64,000 bases of DNA from NCBI GenBank assembly GCA_037833965.1, contig AP031351.1, positions 16,256,501-16,320,500 of the forward strand. The letters are read 5' to 3'. The position numbers were made by a program, and so were the translations under genes. Positions 1 to 10,204 of the stretch are shown here, piece by piece (positions within the stretch are counted from its first letter, which is position 1; each line of letters starts with the position of its first letter). The notes under the pieces were generated by a model, which was given only the letters and a program-made list of their open reading frames with translations, was not told the DNA's origin and did not search any database. The stretch is from Marchantia polymorpha subsp. ruderalis. Taxonomy: Eukaryota; Streptophyta; Marchantiopsida; Marchantiales; Marchantiaceae.

Positions 1-13
1 AATCCCAATGAGC

Positions 14-520
14 TTATATCACATAGGAGAAATCTTCCCCACTTGTGTCATGCAGACGTCCTGCTACTGGATTAACCAACCTCGAACCGCTGGAGTAATC
101 ATCGATGGCCCATCGACGATGGGTCAACCGTTCTTGAAGTCGACGACAAGCATTTAGACAGCCAAGGAATAAGATAGCCACAGCCCTGGCCTCATTGTAA
201 CGAGCCACCTTGTTGAAGTGTTGAGGAAAGAATCTTGGCGTACACAGAGTGATAGGAAGTCACCAGGAGCCCGAAATGTTTCCGGGCTGCAAAACTACGC
301 AGCCAATCGAGCGGAATTGGTAAGTGGAAGATGGGACAAGACTACGAATGTCTTGACACCAGTACTTGCATAAAGCTTCTGCCGGCCCCATCGGGCAGAG
401 GCTGTTTTGTCCATAGTCAATGACATTGACGTGTGACAATAAGGTAAATCGACGCACATATATTTTTCCTCGTATGTGCGTCCATTCACTGGAGTTGCGA
501 GGTCTTTTCAACCTGAGCAC
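14..520 (-). pseudogene. Unrecognised protein-like fragments, broken frame
   Basis: Two stop-free stretches lie on the minus strand (260-520, then 14-208). Reading through the gap needs a frame change near 209-259, where a third frame continues into the second stretch (PRFFPQHFNKVARYNEARAV). The residues look protein-like rather than random (for example LNACRRLQERLTHRRWAIDD), but I do not recognise the family. It could be a retroelement fragment or an exon of a gene that continues left of the window. No start context, splice pair or promoter supports a working gene. Confidence 0.25.
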
Positions 521-1954
521 GCTTAGAGTGCAAATTTGAGATGATTAGCACAATGCGGTGTCCAACAAGTGGATACAAGTTCATCTTGTAAACAGAAAAT
601 GTCTATGGAGTCAAGTGGACTGTAGAATTCTGACATTGAGCAGAATGATGATTTATGTAAATGTAATCGTTTCTTGATTTTATTACAAGAAGTGGAGATG
701 GGAGTTGTGACCCGCTTGAAGTAATTTTTGTTTGCAAAGTCCTCTTCTTGATTTATTAGCTTTCTCAGTAACAGATCATCAAAATGGAGTGAGCACTGTA
801 CCTAATCAAAAGTAGACACAAGTAAAAAACTTAAGCAACACGTAATGAGACTGGGTTTAAAACCTCTAGAAGCCAAGAAGTAATAGAAGAAAATTAAACA
901 AAACTCCAACAATTAATCGTTTGTAGAGACAAAGGTATCACTAAAGTGTCATATTAATGGATAAAATCTATTGGATGGGAGCATTCTTCTTAGAATGGTT
1001 TTCGTTGATTTCCTAATCAGCCATCAACAGAGTGAGATGCATCGTATTCATCTTGCGCGTGATCATTAATGCCTTGTCGAAGAGCAATATTAAACCAAGA
1101 TGCAAAGTTGTAATTCCATCAAATCAAATGTACACATCAATGTGAGGAAGTTGTCATAAGCGCGTGATCATTAATGCCTTGTCGAAGAGCAATATTAAAC
1201 CAAGATGCAAAGTTGTAATTCCATCAAATCAAATGTACACATCAATGTGAGGAAGTTGTCATAAGCGTTGAAATTTTAGCCTCATGCTTATTTTGATGGA
1301 GTTGTCAATATATATTACATTGGATTTTGAAGTTTCAATATGCATCTAGTTGTAGATTATCGCAAAATACAAGAGAAGTATGACAAGAGGATAAAAATTG
1401 TTGCTTTCACTTCACTCAGAGAAAAGTCGAGGCTCAAAGACGGAAGATCAAGAAGTGGATTCAAGTACCTACACACATCTAAGTTTTAAGATTTTAAGTC
1501 ATTCTGGAGCAAATTGCAAGGTCGGATGTATTAAATACACAACATTCCTCGTTTGACAACCATTGAATACCAGTAACTTACTGTGTACCTGCCCTTGTAC
1601 TCTTGATAAATCTCGCTTTGTCTTTTACATTTCGTTTAAAAAAGCAGACACTTTGCACCATGTATTGATGTAGATAAAATTGTCATTGTACAGCGATAGT
1701 TGTAGTAGTAGCAACAAATACCATATTTCAAACAATAAAAACTTCATTATAGCCATTAAATGCGTAATTTACATTTCTCTACAACTCATAATTCAGGCAA
1801 TCACGATGTCTTTTTTTGATAATGCCAGCCAAAATCAAGATTTTCTTTTTCATTCTTTGTCATGTGTATACACGTTAATGCGAGTTGTAGATCAACGTTG
1901 GATTTGAGTTTGAATTTGAGAACGTTGAGACGCGATTGTCGGTCGAGTAGCATA
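521..1954. other. No gene recognised; contains a tandem duplication
   Basis: AT-leaning sequence with only short random open frames on both strands. The only structure seen is the perfect 105-bp tandem duplication listed separately. Confidence 0.4.
1055..1264. repeat. Perfect 105-bp tandem duplication
   Basis: Two adjacent copies, 1055-1159 and 1160-1264, read identical base for base, each starting GCGCGTGATCATTAATGCC and ending GTTGTCATAA. No divergence is visible, so the duplication is recent or an assembly artefact. Confidence 0.9.
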
Positions 1955-2095
1955 TGTTGGATCAACTTTCCATTGGGAGAATAGTCGAGGCAAGCTCAAA
2001 AAACTGTCCGTTCTTCGAGTTGAGACTTTCGCATAGGGATATGTTAGTTCCCGCTAGCTTTGACTCTAGGTCTCATATTGGACTGAGTTTGGCTC

Positions 2096-2273
2096 GACTA
2101 CCATGTGGACTTTTGTGTTATCTTGCACATCAGATTTTCAGTCAAAGATTTTCACGGCGTGGATACAGTCTTAGCGATGAACGAGACTACCATGTGGACT
2201 TTTGTGTTATCTTGCACATCAAATTTTCAGTCAAAGATTTTCACGGCGTGGATACAGTCTTAGCGATGAACGA
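2096..2273. repeat. 89-bp tandem duplication, one mismatch
   Basis: Copies 2096-2184 and 2185-2273 both start GACTACCATGTGGACTTTTG and end GATGAACGA. They differ at one base I can see (CACATCAGATTTT versus CACATCAAATTTT). The duplication lies inside a plus-strand open stretch (1954-2391) of no known family, so it probably arose in non-coding or transposon DNA. Confidence 0.85.
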
Positions 2274-3420
2274 GGTAGCGTTGCAGGCGCTAGAGGCGGA
2301 GTATGATAGTCGGCGAGGACCGTGGGGATTTACCTGGAGTGTATTGAGGTATCGACTATCTCTACCTATCTCATCGGTTGTTGTGGAGTAGTAGGGTGTT
2401 GCAAATATCACATCTTCTATGATGATATCATCTAGTGTCCCAAACTTGTTGATTTGGGACATGGATGGGATGTACGGAGCCATGAAGTGCCCGCGGCGGT
2501 ACTCTATGAATGTTACTCCTTTGCTATTACACTCACTCAGTCCTTGTAAAACAACCAACGCTTGGTCTCCGCTAAGGTGGAAAAGTCACCTCAAGCATCA
2601 CTGATCTTCAGAATCTCGTCTCCTCGGATCGACTCCCGTGCTCCCACCAACCTCTATTCTACTCGACTTCTCTTCTCAAAAACCTGGACGGTGCAGAAGC
2701 GAATACTCTCAAGTTTTTCCACCAGCCCAAGCACTTTCTCCTCTGCCTGCTCCTACTACTCCAAAACCAAAACCTCATAGCACTTAGTTAATTTGAAGTA
2801 GCATTTTGAAGAAAAAAAAAAGAAAAAACAAACAAACTAACTAAACTGAAGTCTACTTCTCACACTGCAAAAAGAAAACTAAAGAATTTTGAAAAAACTC
2901 AGGATTTTGAGATTACACAAACTATTGACAAGATTCAGACAACAGAAAACTCAAGAAAACTTCTGAGACTACACAAACTGTCAACCGGGTTCAAAAGACT
3001 GAAAAGACAGAAAAAAGAAGAAAACTTCTTCGATGAAGAAACTTTCAGAAAATCAAATCAAATTTTTTCCTCTACGTGGTAAAAACACTTAACCAAAACC
3101 TAGATTTAACTCCAAATCGTAGCCTAGCTCTGATACTAATTCTTAATCATATAATGAGGAATCATTCAAGCCAAGTAGAAACACACGACACACTCATATA
3201 ACTCGGTTCATTCTCAAGGGCTACGTCCACGGCTGAACCGCATGAGAAGCTTTACTGAAATTGAATACTGAAAATGCTCTATCCGAGTAGAAGCCTTGAA
3301 GGTATATTTATACCCAAAGCCAACGACATACCTAACTATAAATAGTTATAACATTAGGTTAATGTCAACAACTTTTACCTGAAGTGGTGTAAACTTACTA
3401 TACTATCTAGTATTTGAAGA
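2241..3420 (-). mobile_element. Decayed Copia-type LTR retrotransposon 5' end
   Basis: On the minus strand, a primer-binding-like site (TAGTATCAGAGC, plus-strand 3126-3137) resembles the initiator-methionine tRNA site used by plant Copia elements, with one mismatch to the usual TGGTATCAGAGC. To its right lies an LTR-like stretch with a minus-strand TATA (TATAAATA near 3303-3311), the right order for U3-R-U5 followed by the primer site. To its left are a T/A-rich leader and a 105-codon open stretch (2241-2558) that I cannot assign to gag. LTR ends are not clear and no coding domain survives. Confidence 0.45.
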
Positions 3421-4159
3421 AAAATGTCGGGATAAAAATATATGAACAAAATGAGCAAATATGTATTTTATAGGGTCTAGAAAAACATTGGTACACTTTT
3501 AACTAACATACATAATTAGTTTCTATTCATAATTCTAGAGACATGCTATCACATTAAATTTCAAAATTGTATGTTATTGAGATTTAATGAGGTTAAGCTA
3601 TGATGGACTTAATTTTTTAAATCGATTTATTTTAAATCTGTGGAAACGAGTAGCAAGTAGAGTGACTGAATAAACTGCATTCTGATAGGATGATCAAAAT
3701 TTAAATATCATTTATAAGAAGACTATCAATTGATGACATTATAAAAGTGCTTGAAATGAAAGAAGTTTGCATGTTCTATGTTGGTTGTAAATTCTTTGCA
3801 TACCAGTTGTGATTGAATTACAAATGGGTACAAGTATGTAGTAAAAAACGACACAAAAATCTTTCGTGTAGAATGGTTGAATACATATGTCTACAGACAT
3901 AATCCCCGTAACTTGACAGCTCTGTACTGATCTCACATGTATACAGATGATGATCAGTGAAGCATTTCCGAACAGTCAATCTCGAGTTTGTGCATATCGA
4001 ACACGCAACCAGATAATGCGTAGAGGCAGAGATAGATGAAGTACAAGATGGGAAAATAAATTGTATCCTAATGCGATTAAGAAGAGAAGAAGTGTTGATT
4101 TTGTAGTGCCGAACATCTACAAACTACCAACCTGGTACTGCGTTGTGTCCGTCTGTGCA
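3421..4159. other. No feature recognised upstream of the MOZART2-like promoter
   Basis: AT-rich at first, becoming more balanced after about 3900. Only short random open frames. It separates the Copia relic from the promoter region. Confidence 0.35.
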
Positions 4160-4589
4160 AGGAACGACGTAGCGGACAGTAGTTCGTGGACTGGACTGCG
4201 GTATGACCAGCATGGCCGTCGGAGCTTTCTTTTGGTTCGTGGCGTTGAGAGAGCGAGATGGAGAAGGAGGGAGGGGGAGGAGAGTGAGGAGGAGACCGAG
4301 AACCCACTCTGCGCTGCTGCTGTGCTGTGCTCTTGCGGGAACGCCAACTTCTCCTGCTCCTTCTCCCACTGCCCCTCGCGCTCCACTCTTCTCCGCTCCT
4401 CGTCATTCCGGTCTCGTCTGTGCGCTGGCTGCCTGCTTTGCCGTCTTCCTTGCTTCCTGGCTCTGCTGCTGCTTAGGGCTCTGCCTTCGAGTCCGGTCTG
4501 TGTTCGTCGTCGTTGCTCGATCAGCCTCGAGCGCCTGGCCAGATTTTTCGATCGCTCTCTCCGATTGATCTGATCTTGGCTATGGCGCA
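4160..4589 (+). promoter_or_regulatory. CT-rich promoter / 5' leader of the MOZART2-like - AP-1 mu locus
   Basis: The sequence turns abruptly GC- and CT-rich on the plus strand, with many CTC, TCC and CTG runs, as is common around plant transcription starts. No clear TATA box is seen. The first AUG at the end of this block (4582) is out of frame with the MOZART2-like start at 4590. Large open frames on both strands here (for example 4117-4590 minus) follow from the skewed composition. Confidence 0.45.
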
Positions 4590-5785
4590 ATGGCGCCTGC
4601 CGATCCCCTCACCCCAGGTAAGATCTCCTCGGTCCATGGATCCGTCGTCGAATGTTCGATCGGGCGAGCGGCCGATCTGTGTGCAAGCGCGTGATCAGTC
4701 GGGAAGGGTTAACTCGTGTGCCCTCAATTGGATAGGGAAGTTAGTGCGTCGTGCCTTGGTTTTTCTCTTTTGTTAAGCATGTTGCCGAGAGATTCGCCGG
4801 GGAGATGGGGACCAGATTGTAGAGGTTGTCGATGCGGTGCTTGTTCAGGTCGAGAGGATGGGAGTTTTCCTTGTTTGTGCTGCTAGTTTATTGCGGACCT
4901 GTCTTGTTCGGGCCCAGTGTGAAATGCACTCGTAGTGATGCTTCTGGGGAAACTTGCGGTGTTCGGAAATGTGACTCCCTTCGTACTTTTGCAGAGCAAC
5001 AGCAGGTGTTAGAGCTGACGCGACTGGCAGGTCTCAACATCCGCGATGACATCTTTGTAATTGTAAGTCTTGCTTTTCCAGGGCTTTACTATCACTCCCC
5101 TTCTAATTCGAGATCCGATCTGCTGCTATAAGCGTAGAAGAGATTAGCCTCGGGCAACTTTGCGGGATTGGTATACCTTTTCGGACGTAAGTCTGATGGT
5201 TTAGCTCAAGGGGCTATGAGTGAAGGATCGTGACTTGGTTGAATTTTCGCCAATTAGGTTGGTTTACGGGTAGATGAGAAAATGCAATTCTTTAGAGTGA
5301 TGAACTACTGTCAGCAGTGTAGTTCCTCTAAGCACGTTACAGTAAAATTGCAAGTTGAAGTACATGCCGCGCACAATTCAGCGGGCTAAGCCGACCAACT
5401 ATAGTGAGGTTTCCGCTTTGACTTGCTTACATTTTTAGATGAGTATGTAGCTTTGATTTGTACTGACTTGTCCAAGAGCGATTTATGGTTGAATCCCACT
5501 GTTGAACTGAACTCATTCTGTTTGTAGACCGCTCTTATTACGAGTGTCTACAGTAATGATTAACATCCATGGTTCTTTTGTTCCAGTATGTGGAATTGCT
5601 CCACGGATGTAACTAACCGCGTTACTCACAACTTTACTGTTTTTCAGTTGTTGGAGTTGATGCAAAGTGACGCGACGCCCATGTTGGTCCTGCAAGTGCT
5701 GCGATCGCTGGCTGGTGTTGCTCCTCAGTCTAGTCCTCCTGCCACCGCATCAGCCAGATCTTCATTTTCTGGCCGCTTCACCTAG
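4590..5785 (+). CDS. MZT2: MOZART2-like gamma-tubulin complex microprotein
   Basis: Exons 4590-4617, 4995-5062 and 5648-5785 join in phase to give 77 residues. All introns are GT-AG. The start at 4590 is chosen because it is the frame that runs through exon 2: exon 1 (MAPADPLTP) ends in phase 1 and completes a Glu codon. The nearby AUG at 4582 stops early after splicing. Residues about 7-53 form two helices (LELTRLAGL and ILLELMQSD...VLQVLRSL). By eye these align without a gap to the core of animal MZT2, sharing the pattern L-E-L..AG..I..D.F.IL..L....P..V.Q.L.S. That family binds N-terminal helices of gamma-tubulin complex proteins and recruits or activates microtubule-nucleating complexes. 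The tail is Ser/Pro/Ala rich. MOZART1/GIP is the plant microprotein usually discussed, and this does not look like it. The assignment rests on remembered family sequence. Confidence 0.7.
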
Positions 5786-5841
5786 GTGCAGATGAGGTTC
5801 TAATCGAAATTGTCAATAGCTAAAAAATTTAGAGGGTCATC
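5786..5841 (+). other. 56-base intercistronic segment
   Basis: Only 56 bases separate the MOZART2-like stop (5783-5785) from the AP-1 mu ATG (5842). The segment holds a three-codon open frame in frame with the first gene (ATG 5792, stop 5801-5803). It is too short for a promoter and poly(A) site, so the two frames probably share a transcript, or AP-1 mu starts from inside the upstream gene. Confidence 0.7.
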
Positions 5842-8800
5842 ATGACGGGTGCCGCATCGGCAGTGTTTTTATTGGACATGAAGGGTAGAGTTTTAGTGTG
5901 GCGAGATTATCGTGGCGATGTTTCTGCTGCGCAAGCTGAGCGCTTTTTCAGCAAGCTCATGGACGGAGAGGTGAACTATGTTTCTTTTGCAACGCTTTTT
6001 CGAAAAATCTTGGCTTACATTGTTTTGATCCCAGTATTGTAGTATGCCGTGCTCAGAATGCTTAGAATACCAAGTGTTTAATTCTTTTATATCTTCATCA
6101 TAAGTCATAAGTTTCCAGCACGTCTCGGCCTTGTGTGTCTAAAGTGTCTGAATTTGTCTCGGCCATCAATTGTTACTCGTTGATACTGTTGAATCATGAT
6201 CATCTCATGTAATGCAGACGGACCCATCCTCCCACGAACCTGTTGTTTATGACGACGGTGTCACATATCTATTTATACAGTACAACAACGTGTACGTCAT
6301 GACTGCCTCGAGGCAAAACTGCAACGCAGCCAGCCTTTTGCTCTTCCTACACCGTGTTGTTGATGTAAGTTTGACCTTTCAAATATCCGACGGTTGCGGA
6401 GCTGTATAAAGGACTTTTGAACGTCGAATGCTCTGAAAATAGTTCAGTAACCAAGAGAGTTATGTCATGTTGCTATTCGCACGAACGTAATTGGTTTAGG
6501 TTACATTCGGGCCGTCTCAACGCTGTTCCTTGTTGCATATCGACAGAACACTGTGTCGCGTTGCTGTTCGCATTTTGTCGATTATTATCTTACAGCTGCC
6601 CTACTGGCCTTGTGGCTTGCAGGTGTTTAAACATTACTTTGAGGAACTTGAAGAGGAGTCACTGCGGGATAACTTCGTGGTGGTGGTACGTATGTCTTTT
6701 AGCCAAAGTAAACAACATTTTGTTTGCTTCGAACGGTTTAGTTTAGGTCAGGTCGATGCTTACTGTTCGGTGATTGTTTGTCCTACAGTATGAGTTGCTA
6801 GATGAGATGATGGACTTCGGTTATCCTCAGTACACTGAGGCGAAGATTTTGAGCGAATTTATCAAGACCGATGCGTACAAAATAGAGATGACCACGCGAC
6901 CTCCAATGGCTGTTACAAACGCTGTATCATGGCGAATGGAGGGAATCAAGTACAAAAAGAACGAGGTGAGATGCAGATCTTTAAATAGCAGTAGATTGCA
7001 CTTGTAGTCGTAGATCTCATTAATACATCATTCTTAAATGAGTATGTTATAAAGCGGAAATACTTTGCAGATATATACGTGTGCTGATGGTACACTATTT
7101 TGATCAGGTATTTTTAGATGTGGTGGAAAGCGTGAATATTCTGGTGAACAGCAATAGTCAACTTGTTCGGTCCGACGTTGTCGGTGCTTTGAAGATGCGC
7201 ACATACCTCAGGTATAGTTCGGGCATCTTGTGCAGAACCATGCATTTCTTTTGGACATTTTTTTTTCCAAGTAACTCTACAGTTTGTTTGAACTTGGCTT
7301 TAATGTTATCGCATCTCCAGCCTCTGGGCTACGTTCAATCGCTTCATTCTGAATAAAACTTTTACTTCTGTGTCCAGCGGAATGCCAGAATGCAAACTTG
7401 GTCTGAATGACAGAGTGCTGCTTGAAGCACAAGGTCGAGCAACCAAGGGGAAAGCAATAGATCTGGATGATATCAAATTCCATCAGTAAGCATCTGACCT
7501 ACAAGGTTTTCCTCAGCAGAGCTAACCTAGTCCGACACATTAGCCCATCAATGTGTCGGACTAGGATTGCTAGGCGAAAGCCTACTACCACCCACTTGTC
7601 ATTCTTTATGGTTTTCCCATGGTGTCGCTGTCTGCTTTCCTAGTTTCTAGACGACAGATATAACCTAGTCCTACAGTAGACAGAACGTTATCCTGGTATT
7701 TCCTGTTTTGCCTAAAGGTTTCCAGTTTAAGTACCGCATAGATATACTTGCTGTAGCTTTGTACCTTTCCGCATACTTCTTGTTCCTCATTCCATTGGTA
7801 ATTTCCATTTCCTTTACTGCAGGTGTGTGAGACTTGCCCGCTTTGAGAACGATCGCACCATCTCATTCATTCCTCCTGATGGTGCTTTTGACTTGATGAC
7901 ATATCGTCTTAGTACACAGGTATTTCTCCATCTAAGTTCCATCTTCCTTCGACTTACCGTGGAAATTTTGTGGATGTCATGAAGCAACTTCCTTCAAGAG
8001 GATTGATTGATTCTGCATATCAGTCATTATGATCAAGACTCGAACGAATCTAAAGCATTGCTATTATGATTTCTTTTCCAGGTGCGGCCACTGATCTGGG
8101 TCGAAGCCCAAGTCGAACGTCACTCTCGAAGTCGAGTAGAGTACATGGTGAAAGCACGCAGTCAGTTCAAGGAGCGGAGGTAAGATATAGTCCCGAAATT
8201 ATTAACGCTTCTCTTTTGCTGATGTTCCAGCTGTATTTATCAGCTTGGGGTATTCTCGTGGTCAGTTTCCTCATTGCTCCTCTACTCATGAGGATATGGC
8301 AACTGTGATCCTTTAAAATTGATGTAGATTGCTGGATATCTAAGTTTGTTTCTTAATGTTTTCCGTTCCTCCAAAATTGTTAGGAATTTATTTTTTCGCT
8401 GTGATGGTAAATGTCCTTGAAGGCCTGAATACGAACTGAAATTTGTGTGTGATCTTCACAGTACCGCCACAAACGTGGAAATTGAGTTGCCAGTCCCATC
8501 AGATGCTACAACGCCAGCTGTCCGCACGTCTATGGGATCGGCCGTCTATGCTCCTGAAAGGGAGGCACTTCTGTGGAAAATAAAATCTTTTCCCGGTGGA
8601 AAGGTGCACATCTTTACAGAAAGCACCCCGTCCTTCGGCCTTTGCGTTTACTAACTGCAATGTTACTTAGAAAAGCGTGTAGTCTAAACCTACTTCCTTG
8701 CCTTTTTGTAATATGACGTTAATCCGTAGCTTTGTTGTAAGGCTGGTTCGTGTGAGGTAGATTCGACTTCACAATTCAGACTAGTATAAAGTTTTGTCAA

Positions 8801-9251
8801 ATACTTTGGTCTGCAGGAGTACATGCTGAGGGCTAAGTTCGGACTTCCAAGTATAGCTGCGGAAGAAACTTTGCCTGAAAAACGGCCACCCATCCGAGTA
8901 AAATTTGAAATTCCTTACTTTACGGTTTCAGGAATTCAGGTAACGATCGCACGGGACTGGCATTAAACTCGGCCCTGTTGTTCATAAGTTGGCAGGTTTC
9001 TCATGTTTTGATGAGTTGTAGCCTTTCTACATAGGTTGTTCAGTCACCTGTTAGATCGATTCTCAACACTCCGCACAGAGTCTGGATCGCATGACCACTA
9101 TTGTAGGCCTTGTGTTGCTGAGGGTTCTTATCGAGGTTCGTGACCTGCGCAGGTGAGGTATCTGAAAATCATAGAGAAGAGTGGATATCAAGCACTTCCA
9201 TGGGTACGCTACATCACCATGGCCGGCGAGTACGAGTTGCGGATGATCTAG
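5842..9251 (+). CDS. AP1M: AP-1 clathrin adaptor complex medium subunit mu
   Basis: Eleven exons (5842-5970, 6218-6364, 6623-6685, 6789-6965, 7108-7211, 7378-7485, 7823-7919, 8082-8179, 8462-8603, 8817-8939, 9153-9251) join in phase at GT-AG junctions into 428 residues, the length I recall for Arabidopsis AP1M2. Mu1 is the medium subunit of the trans-Golgi/early-endosome AP-1 complex. It reads YxxPhi sorting signals and links cargo to clathrin. The N-terminal longin-like half (about 1-140) starts MTGAASAVFLLDMKGRVLVW. The mu-homology domain (about 168-427) includes FLDVVESVNILVNSN and ends in YQALPWVRYITMAGEYE. Asp176 and Trp413 match the mammalian signal-binding Asp and Trp. The ATG has A at -3. 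The gene is intact; its start 56 bases after another stop codon is unusual. Confidence 0.96.
7526..7565. repeat. Perfect 15-bp inverted repeat in AP-1 mu intron 6
   Basis: CCTAGTCCGACACAT (7526-7540) and its exact reverse complement (7551-7565) flank a 10-base loop. A partial extra copy of the arm (AACCTAGTCCTACA) lies near 7672. The intron RNA could fold into a strong hairpin. A MITE remnant is possible. Confidence 0.85.
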
Positions 9252-9720
9252 ATCATTTTCATTAAGTTGCCTTACAACCACTGCAGGAGGTTCAGGCCTT
9301 CAGCCGATAAACTCGACTAGAGCAATTGTACCAGCTTCCTTTTAGGCATGCCTCGTGTCAGAGTTGGGTGACTACTGATAGTAGCACTACGGAAGTAAGG
9401 GTCGGTGCTGCGAGTATACTACCGTAGGTCACGTACTCATTTAGATCAGGTCCCGGATGTATGATATGGATGGGACGAGTAGTGTCACCGTTTGTTTATT
9501 ACGTCTACCAGAACTTTCATGTGATTACATTTTAATTGTACTGAAAAGTGGTATTTGAGTAGGATTTCTACATCCGTCTGCACACTTCACTTCCAGACAT
9601 GACGACTTTTGGCTGCCGATATTGCACCTTTCTCTACCCATCTTTCTTTGTTGTCTGCTGACGACAGTACCTGTCGAATTGATCATTTTTTGAATAAAAC
9701 AAAAGTTTCACTACGATGCC
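9252..9720 (+). other. AP-1 mu 3' untranslated region with poly(A) signal
   Basis: No further coding exon is seen after the stop at 9249-9251. A canonical AATAAA stands at 9693-9698, about 440 bases downstream, in TTTTTGAATAAAACAAAAG, so the transcript probably ends near 9720. Confidence 0.5.
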
Positions 9721-10204
9721 TCGTGCCCGATATTATCTTTTATTTCTCTGACTTCACGGTGCAATATGTGAGACGAACATGAGTATAGTCATCCCTTTAA
9801 GGGTGGCTCTCCTGGTCATTAAACACACGCTTCACTCCAGCCAAGAACTGTTGGTGCTTGGAAGAGAGTCGCAACCTGGGAGGACGATGCATTCTTGTTG
9901 AAAACCGATAAGGGCGTCTAGTACCCAGAAGGGAGGAGACGGTACGTCAATACAGGAAAATGTTCTTAACTTGGTTAATGTAACCCGAGGCCTAAGACGC
10001 CGGTAGACTGAAGGACAAAAGACTGGAAGTAGATGAAATTGCAAATGAGCTGAATCAAAACAGCACGCAAGAGAAGGATAGTCAAAACAAAAGTGAGGCA
10101 AAGCAACGTCGTTCACTAAGATTGCAGGGGTATAGAAATTGAATGATTCTTGAATGTTTACCATGAGTGAATTAACGCTTCTCTTTTGTGGGGATGGTGA
10201 GAAT
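9721..10204. other. Spacer between AP-1 mu and LINE, nothing recognised
   Basis: A 131-codon minus-strand open frame (9832-10227) runs into the LINE 3' tail and matches no family I know. I see no splice or start support and treat it as chance. Confidence 0.3.

Noticed and set aside
4077-4590. Large open frames on both strands before the MOZART2-like gene
   Set aside because: They overlap each other in all frames, are extremely rich in Arg/Ser or Cys/Leu, and follow from the CT-rich composition. The spliced gene starts right after them.
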